Shown here in pieces: positions 35,474-46,722 of a DNA stretch of 64,000 bases. The notes under the pieces were generated by a model. It ran no database searches, had not been told where the DNA came from, and saw only the letters and a list, made by a program, of their open reading frames with translations. The stretch is from Hysterangium stoloniferum (lineage: Eukaryota > Basidiomycota > Agaricomycetes > Hysterangiales > Hysterangiaceae), in assembly GCA_015178975.1 (NCBI GenBank), contig WHVD01000118.1, positions 1 to 64,000 on the forward strand, in the 5' to 3' direction. A program made the position numbers and the translations under genes. Position 1 is the stretch's first letter, and each line of letters opens with the position of its first letter.

Positions 35474-37055
35474 TGTTACGACTGTGTCGCAGCCATTTGG
35501 CCCCGAGGTTAGTGCCACCTATTGACGATTCAAGTTATTGCTCAAGTCACCACATCGGAAACCATCGCCCCCGATGCTGATGTATGCTTTCGTGATGATC
35601 AAACTCCGTTTACGCCCACGTCAAAATATACTTGTACTATCTGGTTAAACTTTTGATATGTCCCTTTTATTATCATGATCCATTCTATCCTATGTTTCAC
35701 ATATGTCTATATACTTGTAACCCTCAAACTATTTCCTTTTCCCATAATTCCACTCTTGGTTATCTCTTCGGCCTCCAAACTAATCATAAACCTCCCGTTC
35801 CTAGTCAAGCTTATTTGTCAATACCTTCCCGCTCTTCTCCTAGTTAGTATTTTCTAGACGCCTGATACTTGTATATGAACCCGCTGTAGTTGTAGTTATT
35901 AGGCAATCAGAATATCGACTCAGAATACCCTCTTACTCCTCTAGCAGTCTTGTACTAAGAATCCCCTTGTTACGACCGGACAAATCCCGCCGGACTCCGG
36001 GCACTAACCCGTACGCCCCCACGCGCTACAAGCACCAATCGTCTGTTTATAGGATTTCCCGCCCCGACTCCGTTACGTCAAGACTCATTACGTTCGACCT
36101 CATTAAGACACATATCAGTCACCGGACTTCCCCCGGACCCCGTCTCTGTCTATGTCCGTCTTTGTCCCACGCATCAGTCACCGGAACCCACTCAGAATCC
36201 CGTCACCACTCTAATCGAGCCCCATTCCCGTTTTAGTCAAATGACCTGTCACGATTTAGGACTCCGCTCCCGCTCCGTTTCCTGTTATGGGTTATGCTTT
36301 GTCACGATTCGGACTCCGCTCCGTTCCGTCCCGTTCCTAACACCAATTTGGTGTTTACTATTCCCATTTTATGTTTTGCTCGTTTCGTCTCATTATTACT
36401 GGATTCGGTATGTCATGCATTCCACGGTCTATATACACTGGCAGATGTTGTACATACAATCCAGTCAGAAAATTAGCTTAGATTCCCCCCAGTAATCTAA
36501 TACATTTTCCTCTCTAAACCCTACTCTTATGAGACCGCTCGCACTAGTCGGAGCCCACGGGCTCCGGCACATCTATCTCTCTCGACTATCTCGATTCACG
36601 ACTCTCGACTATCTCAATTCACGACTCTCGACCCACGACCTACGACTCACGACCCACGAACCCCCGCCCAGACTCCCCGGGATTCCCGTCCGCCTGTCTG
36701 AAATTGGACAACACGATCTAGCGAGGGCGCAGCCTATAAGCTGAAGCCAAGTCCTACCGGATATTCCGCGGGTTTCTCCGGAAACCCGCCCTGTGTGTGT
36801 ATCCTAACACCCCTCATCCACCTTCACGTGCACTCGTCCACTCTCATTCACCAACCCTTGGCCCGACACTCGACTTAACCTTTGGTCCCGAACAGTAACT
36901 CGCTGAAAGGAACTCATTAGGATTAGTCTTCGCCTGCCCGAAATTTAAGGATGCTCAATGGACATTTGTGAGGGCACAGCACATAAGCTGAAGCCAAGTC
37001 CTTCCGATCGGTCCCTGTTGGCCAACTGACATCAGTCAGTTTTCAGTTCTTAACA
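35474..37055 (+). mobile_element. Solo LTR in gypsy A, TSD GTCTA, with a second LTR nested inside
   Basis: Starts TGTTACGACTGTGTCG and ends CAGTTCTTAACA; GTCTA flanks it (35,469-35,473; 37,056-37,060). Without the nested LTR and its duplication it is 735 bp. Gypsy B has the uninterrupted host site (GGGACATCTATCCTAAAGAG near 56,211). The 19-nt island is at 36,983-37,001, 54 bp from its end. Confidence 0.9.
35968..36809 (+). mobile_element. Solo gypsy LTR nested in another LTR, TSD CCCCT
   Basis: 842 bp, TGTTACGACCGG to ATCCTAACA, flanked by CCCCT (35,963-35,967; 36,810-36,814). TATATA at 36,430-36,435; presumed transcription start AGTCAGAAAAT at 36,463-36,473; island at 36,736-36,754. It keeps more CpG sites than the related LTRs at 52,162, 56,675 and 62,678, which suggests it is younger. 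Confidence 0.9.
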
Positions 37056-37448
37056 GTCTATCCTAAAGAGGTGAAAAGTAACTATGCTGTTGTTAATCCA
37101 CATAACTTGAAACTGGTTTTTACAACACAGCAACTTTCTGCATCTATTCGAGTGACTTCTCTCTACTATCCAATTATGCGTAGCATTATGATTATGGACA
37201 TTGAGCAATTACATCAAGATATCCTTTCCACACTCACTTCCAACCTGGCTTTCAAGCCACACCTAGATGTTCCCAATAATCTCGACCAACCTCGATGGTC
37301 ACAAGACTCTCAAGGTTTTATCCATCTCGATGGACGTATCTACATTCCAGATTCCAATAATCTCTGACTCTGCGTACTTCAGTACAAACACTCTAGACAT
37401 TATGGCATTAACAATACTCTTGGTCTAATCTCTAGAGAATATACTTGG
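37056..37448 (+). pseudogene. Gypsy A linker between RNase H and integrase
   Basis: The frame reads AVVNPHNLKLVFTTQQLSAS and DGRIYIPDSNN followed after a stop by LQYKHSRHYG and REYTW, the His-containing start of the integrase zinc-binding region. It matches 56,200-56,670 of gypsy B. Confidence 0.75.
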
Positions 37449-38674
37449 TGTCATGAATCAATTATTCTTCAATAAAGTCAAATAATATTCTACTAATCGA
37501 ACTCAAAAGCCTCATTCGACGAAGTATATATTCGTCCTGTCGATGAAGTAAGAGTGTTAGGATACATACAGGGCAGGTCTCTGGAGAAACCCGCAGGATA
37601 TCCGGGAGGACTTGGCTTCAGCTTATAGGCTGCACCCTCGCTAGATTGTGTTGTCCAATTTCGAACAGGTGGACGGGAATCCCAGGGAGTCCGGGCATTG
37701 TAGGTTGTAGGTCGGAGGTTGTGAGTCATGAGTCAAGATGGTTGAGAGAGATAGATGTGCCGGAGCCCGTGGGCTCTGACTGGTGAAAGTGATGTGAATC
37801 AAGCAAGGATTTAGAGCGGAAAATGTTATTAGATTACTGGGGGGAACCTAAGCTAATTTTCTGACTGGATTGTATGTACAACATCTGCCAGTTTATATAG
37901 ACCATGGAGTGAATGACATACCAAATCGAAACTAACAAAACATAAAATGGGAATAATAAACACCAAGTTTGGTGTTAGGAACGGAATGGAATGGAGCGGA
38001 GTCCGAATTGTGACAAAGCATAACCCATAATGGGAAACAGAGCGGGAGCAGAGTCCTAAATCGTGACAGGTCATTTCACTAAAACAGGAATGGGGCTCAA
38101 TTAGAGTGGTGACGGGATTCTGAGCAGGGTCCAGTGACTGATGTGTGGGACGAAGACAGACATAGACAGAGATGGAGTCCGGGGGAAGTCTGGTGGCTGA
38201 TATGTGTCATAATGAGGTCAAACATAATGAGTCTTGACGTACGGAGTCCAGGTGGGAAATCCTATAAACAGACAATTGGTGCTTGTAGTGCGTGGGGGTG
38301 TACGGGTTAGTGCCTGGAGTCCGGCAGGATTGTCTGGTCATAACAAAGAGGCTAATACCAGTCGCAAGGACTCACGGAAGTATTTGTTGAAGAAGTTACG
38401 ACAAGATAGATTACTAATATCACTAATATACAGATATTTCGACTGACTTCCCTTGCTCCTTTCACAGCCCTTTTATGCTTTTTGTCATATCGTTATGACT
38501 ATGTTATGAACTAATAATGAAATCATTCATGACGTTGAAATGAGACATGTCGAAAGAGATTCAATGGTGTCGAATAATGTTCAGTTTTGTCAAGTTGAAT
38601 TCGATAGGTCAAAGAGTTGTCGAAAGTTACCTTTGAATGTTTGTGACAATATGTGACATGTGACAGTTGTGACA
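37449..38674 (+). mobile_element. Solo LTR in gypsy A integrase, TSD CTTGG, with a second LTR nested inside
   Basis: Starts TGTCATGAATC and ends CAGTTGTGACA; CTTGG flanks it (37,444-37,448; 38,675-38,679). Net length is 430 bp after removing the nested LTR. It splits the integrase words YTW and PNLRDF. Confidence 0.85.
37555..38345 (-). mobile_element. Solo gypsy LTR (minus strand), TSD AAGAG
   Basis: 791 bp, the same family as 35,968 but reversed: on the minus strand TGTTATGACCAGAC to ATCCTAACA. AAGAG flanks it (37,550-37,554; 38,346-38,350). The island lies at 37,608-37,626, 53 bp from its end. Confidence 0.9.
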
Positions 38675-38679
38675 CTTGG

Positions 38680-40008
38680 CCCAACCTCCGAGATTTCATA
38701 ACCCAGTTCTGTAAGTCATGCACCACTTGCTTACACTCTGAAACCCAGAGACATAAGCCATACGGTCTTCTCAAGCAACTTCTGATACTGGAAAAACCCT
38801 GGAACTCAATTTCCATGGATTTTATCGAACAACTTCCAACTTCCGAAGGCTTTACATCCATTCTAGTTGTTGTGGATTGATTCTCGAAACAAGGTATTTT
38901 CATACCCACTCATGATACAATCACATCCTTACAGTTAGTGGAACTTTTCGTTATTCACGTATTTTCCAAACATGGTGTTCCATCTTACATAACTTCTGAT
39001 TGAGGCTCTAAGTTCATCTCCCATTTCTTCCAGGCCCTCAGAAAAGCCCTCGACATGAAACTACACTTCACCTCAGGATATCACCCCGAAGGTGATGGAC
39101 AAATGGAACACATTAGTCAAACATTGGAACAATATCTCCACATCTATTGCAACTATCAACAGGACAACTGGAAATCCCTTCTTCTGATCATGGAATTTGC
39201 CTACAATAACTCTCTGAACGCAACTACCAGCATCTCTCCCTTTTTTGCCAAAAAAGGCTATAATCCGAATCTCACATTACATTCCAAATGAGATTTGGCT
39301 TCTAGTTGTGCTCAAGAATTTATTCCCAACCTCGACAAGTTACATTAAGAACTTCGGAAAGCTATTTCTTCTGCCCAGGAATATTATCAATGTTCCACAG
39401 ACAAAAACAGGATCCCACCTCCTAATTTTAAAATTGATGATCAGGTTTTCGTAAAAGCTCAATTCTTCCATACCACTCGACCTTCTAAAAAACTTGCTGA
39501 GAAATTCTTAGGCCCTTTTGAAATTATAGCACAAGCCAGTTTACTTTCATGGACTCTCCAACTTCCCGATAGTATGTGAGCAGTCCACCCTGCCTTCCAC
39601 GTTTCCATGTTAGAACCTTGTGTTCCTAACAATATCCCAGAACATATTCAACCTCCACCCCCTCTAGTCATCATTGACAGAGAACCCAAATTTGAAGTTT
39701 CTGAGACCTTGGATTCAAAAATCGACAATTGCCAATGTATTTGTAAATTGCTCTATTTAGTCAAATGGGCAGATTATGAAGGTACCGACAAGGAAACTTC
39801 ATGGATATTGGCCACTGAACTTGGACATGCTATGGAAATTGTTACCAACTTCCACACAACTTATCTGAGCAAACCTGGACCTTATCATCACTCTGACCTT
39901 TTTCCATTTTCTTTCTGTTCAGTTTCTGTTACTTCCAATACTTCCATTATCACACTCATTTTGAAATCATACAAAAAAAAATATTTCCAACTACTTCAAA
40001 GTCTCTGA
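38680..40008 (+). pseudogene. Gypsy A integrase and chromodomain
   Basis: Integrase joins element DNA to the genome; the chromodomain targets heterochromatin in chromoviruses. Visible in order: zinc finger end CKSCTTCLHSETQRHKP, core SISMDFIEQLP, VVD-stop-FSKQGIF, VPSYITSD-stop-GSKF, HPEGDGQMEHISQTLEQYLH, then FVKAQFFHTTRPSKKLAEKF, the H-bonding module HPAFHVSMLEP, and a chromodomain LLYLVKWADYEGTDKETSWI (about 39,754-39,812). At least two stops are CGA to TGA; another, at MQ/RAVHPAF, fits the same change. Confidence 0.85.
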
Positions 40009-41100
40009 AACCCCAAATCCTCCTTCCACCTCTACTCCCATATCATCTGCAACCTCCACACTTTCCACCATATCCTGTGCTTCATCATCCTCACTTTCTG
40101 GCCCCTTTCCTGTCTCCCACCTTTTCTCAACATATACCACCAATGGATCATTTGGCTGTTCCCTTGCCTTATTGGAAAACCTTTCAGAAACTGCGATAAT
40201 GCTGATGCTAACCATTACCTTCTCCAGAAATTCGTTTTCCCTCTGGAAGTTCTGGGTTAACGAACAGAAACCTTTTTCCTGGATATCATTATGGTTCTCC
40301 AGTGCATCCCACATTTCCATAAGTTCCGTCCCAATAAAAACTAACACATTGACAGTGTCCTTGAGGAGCTTGATGCCAGTACTATCCATATTTGGCACTT
40401 CAGTTTCCACAATCCTGGCCATTCCCGAATTTTCCACATGGTCAGTTTTCTGAGCCTTCTCACCTTTTGGAACCCTCTCCATGGCAAGAGTGCATGGAAG
40501 TTTGAGAACCATGCAGGGATAGCAAGTTCTGCCCTATTTTACCTTCTGTTTCCAACACGTCATATTCTGAATTGAATATCGATAACATGGACTGTCGTGG
40601 ATGACTTCCATCCATTCCAGAGCTTTGACCTTTTGTTTCTGTTTTGGAAGTTAATCAACTTCCGACCTTTTACAAATGTCACTTACTTTGGGACTCGAAG
40701 GCCCAGCCTCTCCCTCTACCTCCACCTCCACAGCTTTTCGCTGTATCCAATAGTTATTGGATGAAAATACAGAAACTTATGGTTTAAACTTACCTTTCCC
40801 TCCCTTATCTCCCTTCTCTTTTCCGCCACCTCAGACTCCTGCTGCTTTCTTTCCCCCTCTTCCTTCTCCCTCTGAACCTCCACCATCTTCCGCATCCACA
40901 CCTCCATTTCCACCTTCACCTGCTCCAACTCCCACTTTTCCACCTCTTCAGCCTCCTTCAACTCCTGCATCAATGTCTTTTCCTCCTCCTCTTGTCATCA
41001 CTTCATTTCCTCCATCCTCTGTCTTGTTTGTTGAAGTTCTTCAACCTTCGACATTCTTTGAAGTACGGTAATTTCGGTGTCTGAATCTTCCCGGGTAGTG
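39991..41100 (-). pseudogene. Antisense open region downstream of gypsy A integrase
   Basis: Opposite the retrotransposon's own genes, a 173-codon frame (39,991-40,512) has an acidic tail (GPESEDDEAQDMVE) and the segment at 40,716-40,973 is a Glu/Lys-rich likely coiled coil (EEVEKWELEQVKVEMEVWM). Gypsy B carries an equivalent antisense region at 61,380-62,510. I do not know its function; extra antisense frames have been reported for other LTR retrotransposons. Confidence 0.45.
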
Positions 41101-41304
41101 ATGAACAGTGGCCAATGAATTGACATGCAAGTTGTGGATAAAGAAACAAAATCGTTAAGTCAAATATTTCGAGGTTTTTAGACCAGCAGCCGAAACTCTC
41201 ACCTCCAGAATTGTGTAAATTTCACGACACATAATAATCAGCTGTTGCTTCAATCACTCAGTACCTAATCGCCTCTATGGGACTTCGGCCTAACAGGGGG
41301 GTAC

Positions 41305-41869
41305 TGTTCTGACCTGTTCCCAGATGTTTCAATATCTGACTCCCAACTTCCGACCTCCGACTTCTGACCTCTGACTATGGAACATCATAGTTATGGTATT
41401 TTCCACATTCTTCCCTTGTTCCGCATTTGGTAATTTGTCTGTTGACAAGTATTCACTCATTTGTTTATTATATTCCCGTTTCGGAATATTGTCTCCCCAA
41501 TTTGTCTTGTTGTATTCCTGTTTCAGAATACTTCCATTTCCATCTTATTGTGGTCTTAGTTTGTAGTACAATAATGAGAAAACTTAAATTAGTTTCCGCA
41601 AATTTGTACTTTACTTTAGATCTGATATTGACTTAGTTTCTTATTCCCTCTTCCGTCTTTCTGTACACTCAATATTTGGAACTCTTCGGATCTCTGAATA
41701 TCCATATCTTCCATCGCAAGTCTCACCTTTGAAATTAAGGACTTTTGAGCTTTTGCGTAGAGGCACAGCACATAAGCTGAAGCCAATGTCCTGACCCTAT
41801 CCAATAGTTCCCGACTTTCCAGTGACTTTCCAATAGTTCCAGAATAAGTTCCCAACATGGCACTTAACA
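41305..41869 (+). repeat. 3' LTR of gypsy A
   Basis: 565 bp, TGTTCTGACCTG to GGCACTTAACA, preceded by the purine tract ACAGGGGGGTAC. A variant of the island (ATAAGCTGAAGCCAA) is at 41,772. Sequence after the start differs from the 35,968 family. Confidence 0.75.
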
Positions 41870-42590
41870 AGCATTGACTTTGACTGTGGAGGTTCTGGAT
41901 CCTTCTTACTGCCTTCTCCAAGCATGTGATTCATCAATCTCTCTAAAGTGATTGCTAACAACTCTGAGGCAGGGTCCAAAAGTGGTGGTTGATCATTAGA
42001 CGGGGGATTTTCAACATTTTTGCCCTTGTTGGGGGCCATGGACTTGTCCTCGTTCTCCAATTCATCTGGGTTTTCCAGGACTTCTTTGATACGAGCTTCT
42101 TCTGTGGCATCCAGCTGGTTTGTGAGTGTCTGGCTGGTATACAAAGTAAATGGGGAATGAAGAGTGAACAGTCCAGGTAATTATTCCTGTACGTGTGCTT
42201 TTTTTCTTGGTGCCATATTGAACAATCTGCAAGTCTTAGTCAGAAAATACTGTTAAGTTGCATGCACGGAGCTTATTGGAGGGTTTCTGGAGAAACCTGC
42301 AGGAAAGCCAGTAGGACTTCACTTCAGCTTATAGGCTGTGTTTTCACGAGATCATCTTGTCCAATTTCAAATGGGTGGACAGGAATCCTAGGGAGTCCAG
42401 GTGGGATTCGTGGGTTGAGAGGTCAGGGAGTCGAGATGAATAGGTCAGAGGTCAAGTGATTGATGGGTCAGATCCCATGGGCTCTGACAAGTAAGAGCAT
42501 GTGTTTCAAAGAGGAGATTAGAGGAGAAAATGTACTTGAGATTACTGGGGGGAATCTAAGCTGATTTTGTGACTGGATTGTATGTACAAG
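41870..42590 (-). mobile_element. Gypsy 5' end on the minus strand: partial LTR, primer site and gag start
   Basis: On the minus strand a partial LTR (about 42,590 to 42,251, ending TTAACA) is followed by GT and then ATTTTCTGACT (42,238-42,248), complementary to the presumed transcript start in the LTRs. A Gag N-terminus follows: MAPRKKAH near 42,215, then TSQTLTNQLDATEEARIKEV, and KGKNVENPPSNDQPPLLDP to LERLMNHMLGEGSKK (to 41,870). It is broken on both sides, by the gypsy A LTR and by gypsy B. Confidence 0.7.
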
Positions 42591-42599
42591 TAGGACATA

Positions 42600-43779
42600 T
42601 GTAACTGGCTTACCCACTACAATCCATTGATTGACTGGGTAGCTAACAGTATAACTTTCTGGACACCCGTAGCTTTTAAGGAAACTGTACCCAACATGGC
42701 CTCCATGGAACCCATGGCCTTCCTGGCACCTGCAGTCTTGAGGACTCCTGTGATCCCTACAGCACCCATGGCTTCCCTGGAACCATGGCACCTCCATCTA
42801 TTTCTCTTATTAATGCTGCAGTATTTATTACGGCTACAAAAATGGATGGGTGCCAGGTGTTCACTATCAATTTAAAAATTGATGAAGCAACTGGTCGTTT
42901 TTCAACTCCAGTATCTGCCTCTGAGCAAACTGCTGATCTAGAAGGTGTCCTGGAGAAATATCATGACTTCGTGGATGTGTTTAGTCAGCGAAAAGCTGAC
43001 CAGCTTCCGCCCCACAGAGAATATGACTTGAAAATCAACCTCAAAGAAGGTGCCCAGCCACCTCTTGGATATATTTACCAGCTTTTGTCCATGGAACGTT
43101 CTGCAATCCACGATCATTTGTCCATAGGCTTTATCAGACCCTCTAAATCTCCTTTTGGAGCACCTGGTTCTGTTTGTCAAGAAAAAGGATGGATCTCTTA
43201 GACTATGTGTTGATTTCAGAGGACTCAATGCTGTCACAAAAAAAAGGATAAGTATCCACTTCCACTTATATCTGACCTCCTCAATGCTCCACAGAATGCC
43301 TGGATTTACACCAAAATAGACCTTAAATGTGCCTATCATTTGGTCTGTATCTCCATGGGAGACAAATGGAAAACCACTTTCAGAACCCATTATGGAGCCT
43401 TTGAGTGGTTGGTGACGCCCTTTGGACTCACCAATGCTCCGTCTGTTTTTCAGCATTTTATCAACAACATTTTCTCCAACATGCTCAATGTATGCATCAT
43501 TGTTTACTTGGATGACATTCTTATCTACTCTGAGGACCCCGCAGAACATGACAAGCAAGTCCATGAAGTTCTCTGGAGGCTCAGACAACATGGTTTATTT
43601 GCAAATGGTAAAAAATGTAATTTTGACATGGACTTCGTGGAATACCTGGGCTTCATAATGGGACTTGATGGACTCCACATGGATGAAACTAAAGTACAAG
43701 TCATCAAAGATTGGCCAGAACCCCAAAAAGTCAAAGATATACAATCTTTCCTTGGCTTTGCCAATTTTTACCAATGGTT
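42600..43779 (+). pseudogene. Gypsy B protease end and reverse transcriptase
   Basis: Protease-linker VANSITFWTPVAF, then PISASEQ-like linker, EKYHDFVDVFSQRKADQLPP, a shifted segment near 43,200, then [33 protein letters not shown], the polymerase active site VYLDDILIYS (about 43,501-43,530), GLFANGKKCNFDMDFVEYLG and VKDIQSFLGFANFYQWF. The two catalytic Asp are present. One stop plus shift near 43,200 kills it, besides the Tc1 insertion at 43,780. Confidence 0.9.
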
Positions 43780-44099
43780 TACAGTAGGCAACAAAACCCT
43801 TACAATGTTGTGTACTTTTTGAAAGAAATGACTATTCCTCCTGAAATAAATTCTGTAAAATGCTGAAAATATTATGTAATATACTTCACCATCATACCTT
43901 CCATAATTGCACAGCCACAAGGCACCACATCCTTATTCGGTAAGTCCATATCACACACAAACCAATAGCTCATTGTATGGGTTTTGTTGCACACATTTTT
44001 AAAGTTCAACAAAGTCATGTGACCACTCTTCCTCAATGTATATAAGATGAAAGCAACCAGTTGGAATCCCACAATCACCTTACTCACAATGAAAAAAGC

Positions 44100-44962
44100 T
44101 CTCCTCCAGCCAAATCCAACATGTTCTTACTCTACTTGACTCTGGCATTTCTGGAGCTCAAATATGTTACCAAACTCATCTCAGCAGTGCCACCATCAGT
44201 CGTATTCACTCTGAGCTCCCCAAATGCTCTGGTGGCCATCCTACAAAGCTTACCACAGCCAATACTGCCTATACTAGAAGAATAATTTGCATGGGGAAGG
44301 TTGATAATGCCACACAGGCAACCAAGAGACTTATAGACATCATCAACACTCCTATTACTTCACAAACAGTGCATCGCCACCTCAAAACCATAGGCATGAG
44401 CTGTGGTAAAGAGAAAAAGGCGACTTCTCAAACCTCATCATCGGAAATCTCGATTGGAGTTTGCAGAAAGGCATTTGGAATGGACCCTGGAGGACTGGAA
44501 GAGGGTCATATGGTCTGATGAGACTAATATTAATAGGCTGGGATCAGATAGAAGGAAATATGTGTGGAAAAATGTGGGTGAGGGGTTAAATGATAGGTTA
44601 GTAGAGGGAACAGTCAAGTTTGGAGGAGGAAACCTGATGATGTGGGGATGCATGGGCTGGGATGGGGTTGGGTTTGCAACCAAAATTGATGGGAGGATGG
44701 ATGCTGAGCTTTATGTGGAGATCCTGGATGATGGACTCCAGCAAACCCTCAAATATTACAACAAAACAATGGCTGACATTGTGTTTCAACAAGACAATGA
44801 CCCGAAACACACCAGCAAAAAGGCCCAGAAATGGTTCACTGACAATGATGTTACAGTCCTCAAGTGGCCTGCACAATCTCCTGATATGAATCCTATTGAA
44901 CATCTGTGGAATCATGTCAAAAAGAAGCTGGGGGAGTATGAACAGCCTGCAAATAGTGATCA
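44100..44962 (+). pseudogene. Tc1 transposase, main part
   Basis: Helix-turn-helix part: SGAQICYQTHLSSATISRI and GGHPTKLTTANTAYTRRI (44,150-44,290), ITSQTVHRHLKTIGM. After a frameshift near 44,400: KPHHRKSRLEFAERHLEWTL, WSDETNINRLGSD (first Asp), GGGNLMMWGCMGW, VFQQDNDPKHTSKKAQ (second Asp), SPDMNPIEHLWNHVKKKL (Glu). Second Asp to Glu spacing is 34 residues (DD34E). All three catalytic residues are intact. The frame is cut at NSD by the palindrome and resumes at 51,375. Confidence 0.9.
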
Positions 44963-45034
44963 CACTGGAGGCACCCCAAGATTTTTGGAGTTGGAAAACC
45001 TTCAGAAAATCTTGTTATTTGGCCAAATTTTCTA

Positions 45035-45738
45035 AGTGTTTTGTGAATTGAAAAACTCTTTGAAAATTCTGAGTTTTAGTAGGTTTTTCTGAGGCCAAAA
45101 ATTGGATCTGAAAATTCTAAAAATTTGCATCAGGAAATTATGAGGAAATATTGTTGGAAATAGCCTATTCTTTATGGATTTTCTGAATAAGAAAACTCTT
45201 AGAAAACCCTGTATTTTGTTAGGATTTTTCCACCTAACAAAATCCTATGAAAACTGTAATAATGTGCCTAGAGAAATCAATTTGAAAACCACATATTTCT
45301 ACTTAATTTTGCCCCTGAGGGAATTCAGTGAAAACTATGGTTTTCTGCCTGAAAAAATCTTAAGCCAAGACAAAGTTTTTTTAATGTTTTGTCAAGGGGA
45401 AAACCATGATGAAATTTACAATTTAATTATACATAAAATCATTGAATAATTATATATTTCAACAAAATTTTCCTTGGTCATAAACACTATGGAAATTCAA
45501 AAAATCTGTTTGTGAAATCATGAAGAAATTGATGATTTTCCATGAGTTTCTTAGAGGTTTTTCAAGGTGAGAAACCCTGAACCGATGTTTTGCAATTCAG
45601 CATGATTCGCAAATATTCGAAAGGATACAGTGCGATTCAGTGTGATTCACAAATGTTTGAAAAGATACAGTGTGATTCATTACAATTGGCAAGTGTTTGG
45701 GAATATTCAATGCGATTTGCAAGTTTTCAGGAGGCTAG
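45035..45738. other. AT-rich non-coding segment of the palindrome, left
   Basis: No gene. It contains repeated words such as GAAAACTCTTAGAAAA and GTGCGATTCAGTGTGATTC-like units at 45,595-45,720. The mirror lies at 50,600-51,300. Confidence 0.6.
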
Positions 45739-46090
45739 AATGCGACTCTTTTAGACTTTTGCAACTATTCTAGACTGTTTGTGATTGTTTGCGACTCTTT
45801 GCGACTCTTTTGGACTTTTTGCGACTCTTTTGGACTTTTTGCGACTCTTTTGGACTCTTTGTGACTCATGTAGACTCTTTGCAACTTTTTGTGACTCGTT
45901 TAGATTCTTTGCGACTCTTTTAGATTCTTTGCAACTCTTTTAGATTCTTTGCGACTTTTTTAGACTCTTTGCGACTTACTCTTTGTGACTCTTTGAAAAG
46001 TTGCAAAGTCACACAAAGTCACAAAGTGTCGCACAAAGTCGCAAAGTATCGCAAAAAGTCACGTTGCAAAAAGTCGCAAAAGTGTCACAA
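45739..46090. repeat. Subterminal motif array, left
   Basis: Degenerate direct repeats of TTTGCGACTCTTTTGGACT and TTTGCGACTCTTTTAGATTC, then the opposite orientation near 46,000-46,080. Subterminal arrays of this kind bind CACTA transposases in plants. The mirror array is at 49,917-50,595. Confidence 0.8.
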
Positions 46091-46272
46091 ATCATAGCAG
46101 TGTCTTCACACAATAATAATCTATGTAAAAAGCCTCCAAAATTTCTATTATCCTCTTTTCTCTATGACCACAAACAATGATACACTATACACACAGCACA
46201 TGGACAAAGGGAGGAAAAAAACGCATCACTATCAATTATATAGATAATGTATGTTAAGAAGAAGCCACAGCA

Positions 46273-46470
46273 AACCTGATATACAGTAGGAGGTATCGCA
46301 TGTGAATTTGAAGCTGGGGGATGATGGCGTGGAACAAGAAAATGGGGCTTGGCGCAGGCAGTATCCAAGATGGCGGCAGCGGCAGGGGGCAGGCTGGGGT
46401 GATGGTGGGTAGGTACAGGTAGTTGAGTGTCGATGCCAGTATCATCAAGTGCAGGATATAAATGAGACAT
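46273..46470 (-). pseudogene. Second captured coding segment, left copy
   Basis: Mirror of 49,541-49,738. The frame ends PASNSHAIPPTVYQ before GTTTGC. Differences from the right copy are mostly single substitutions, several of them changing an amino acid. Confidence 0.4.
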
Positions 46471-46722
46471 TGGGTATATTAAGTAGAATATACTTTTTAC
46501 TTGTATAAATCTTGAAAGCTGGCGCAGTGCTGGCTGGGGCGGGGTGACAAGGCGGGGAGAGGTGCTGTGGACGTGATGGTGTGATATAATATGCTGAGCA
46601 AGAAAAAGGGAATCCAACTCCAAGTCTAGCTGGAGAGGATAGCAATAGAAGTGGGGGGGGGATAACCAAAGGGAGCCGGCCAGAGGAGACGATGGCGAAA
46701 CGTGATCACTCATCCATCCTAT

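Larger units (their letters stand above)
34396..41869 (+). mobile_element. Ty3/gypsy chromovirus A, 5'-truncated, internally deleted
   Basis: Order: gag fragment (34,396-34,757), then a direct jump into the end of reverse transcriptase, RNase H, a solo LTR (35,474-37,055), linker, a solo LTR (37,449-38,674), integrase, chromodomain, an antisense region, a polypurine tract (AACAGGGGGGTAC) and the 3' LTR (41,305-41,869). Protease and most of reverse transcriptase are gone, so it is non-functional. Several stops are CGA to TGA changes. The same order and closely similar proteins occur in gypsy B. Confidence 0.85.

Noticed and set aside
40757-41071. Proline-rich plus-strand frame of 104 codons
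   Set aside because: It is the complement of the Glu/Lys-rich coiled-coil frame on the minus strand, a common composition shadow.
46162-46713. 183-codon frame on the minus strand as a full gene
   Set aside because: Its first part (toward 46,713) is low-complexity sequence between the HMG stop and an internal ATG; only the internal part from 46,470 keeps its frame in both arms.
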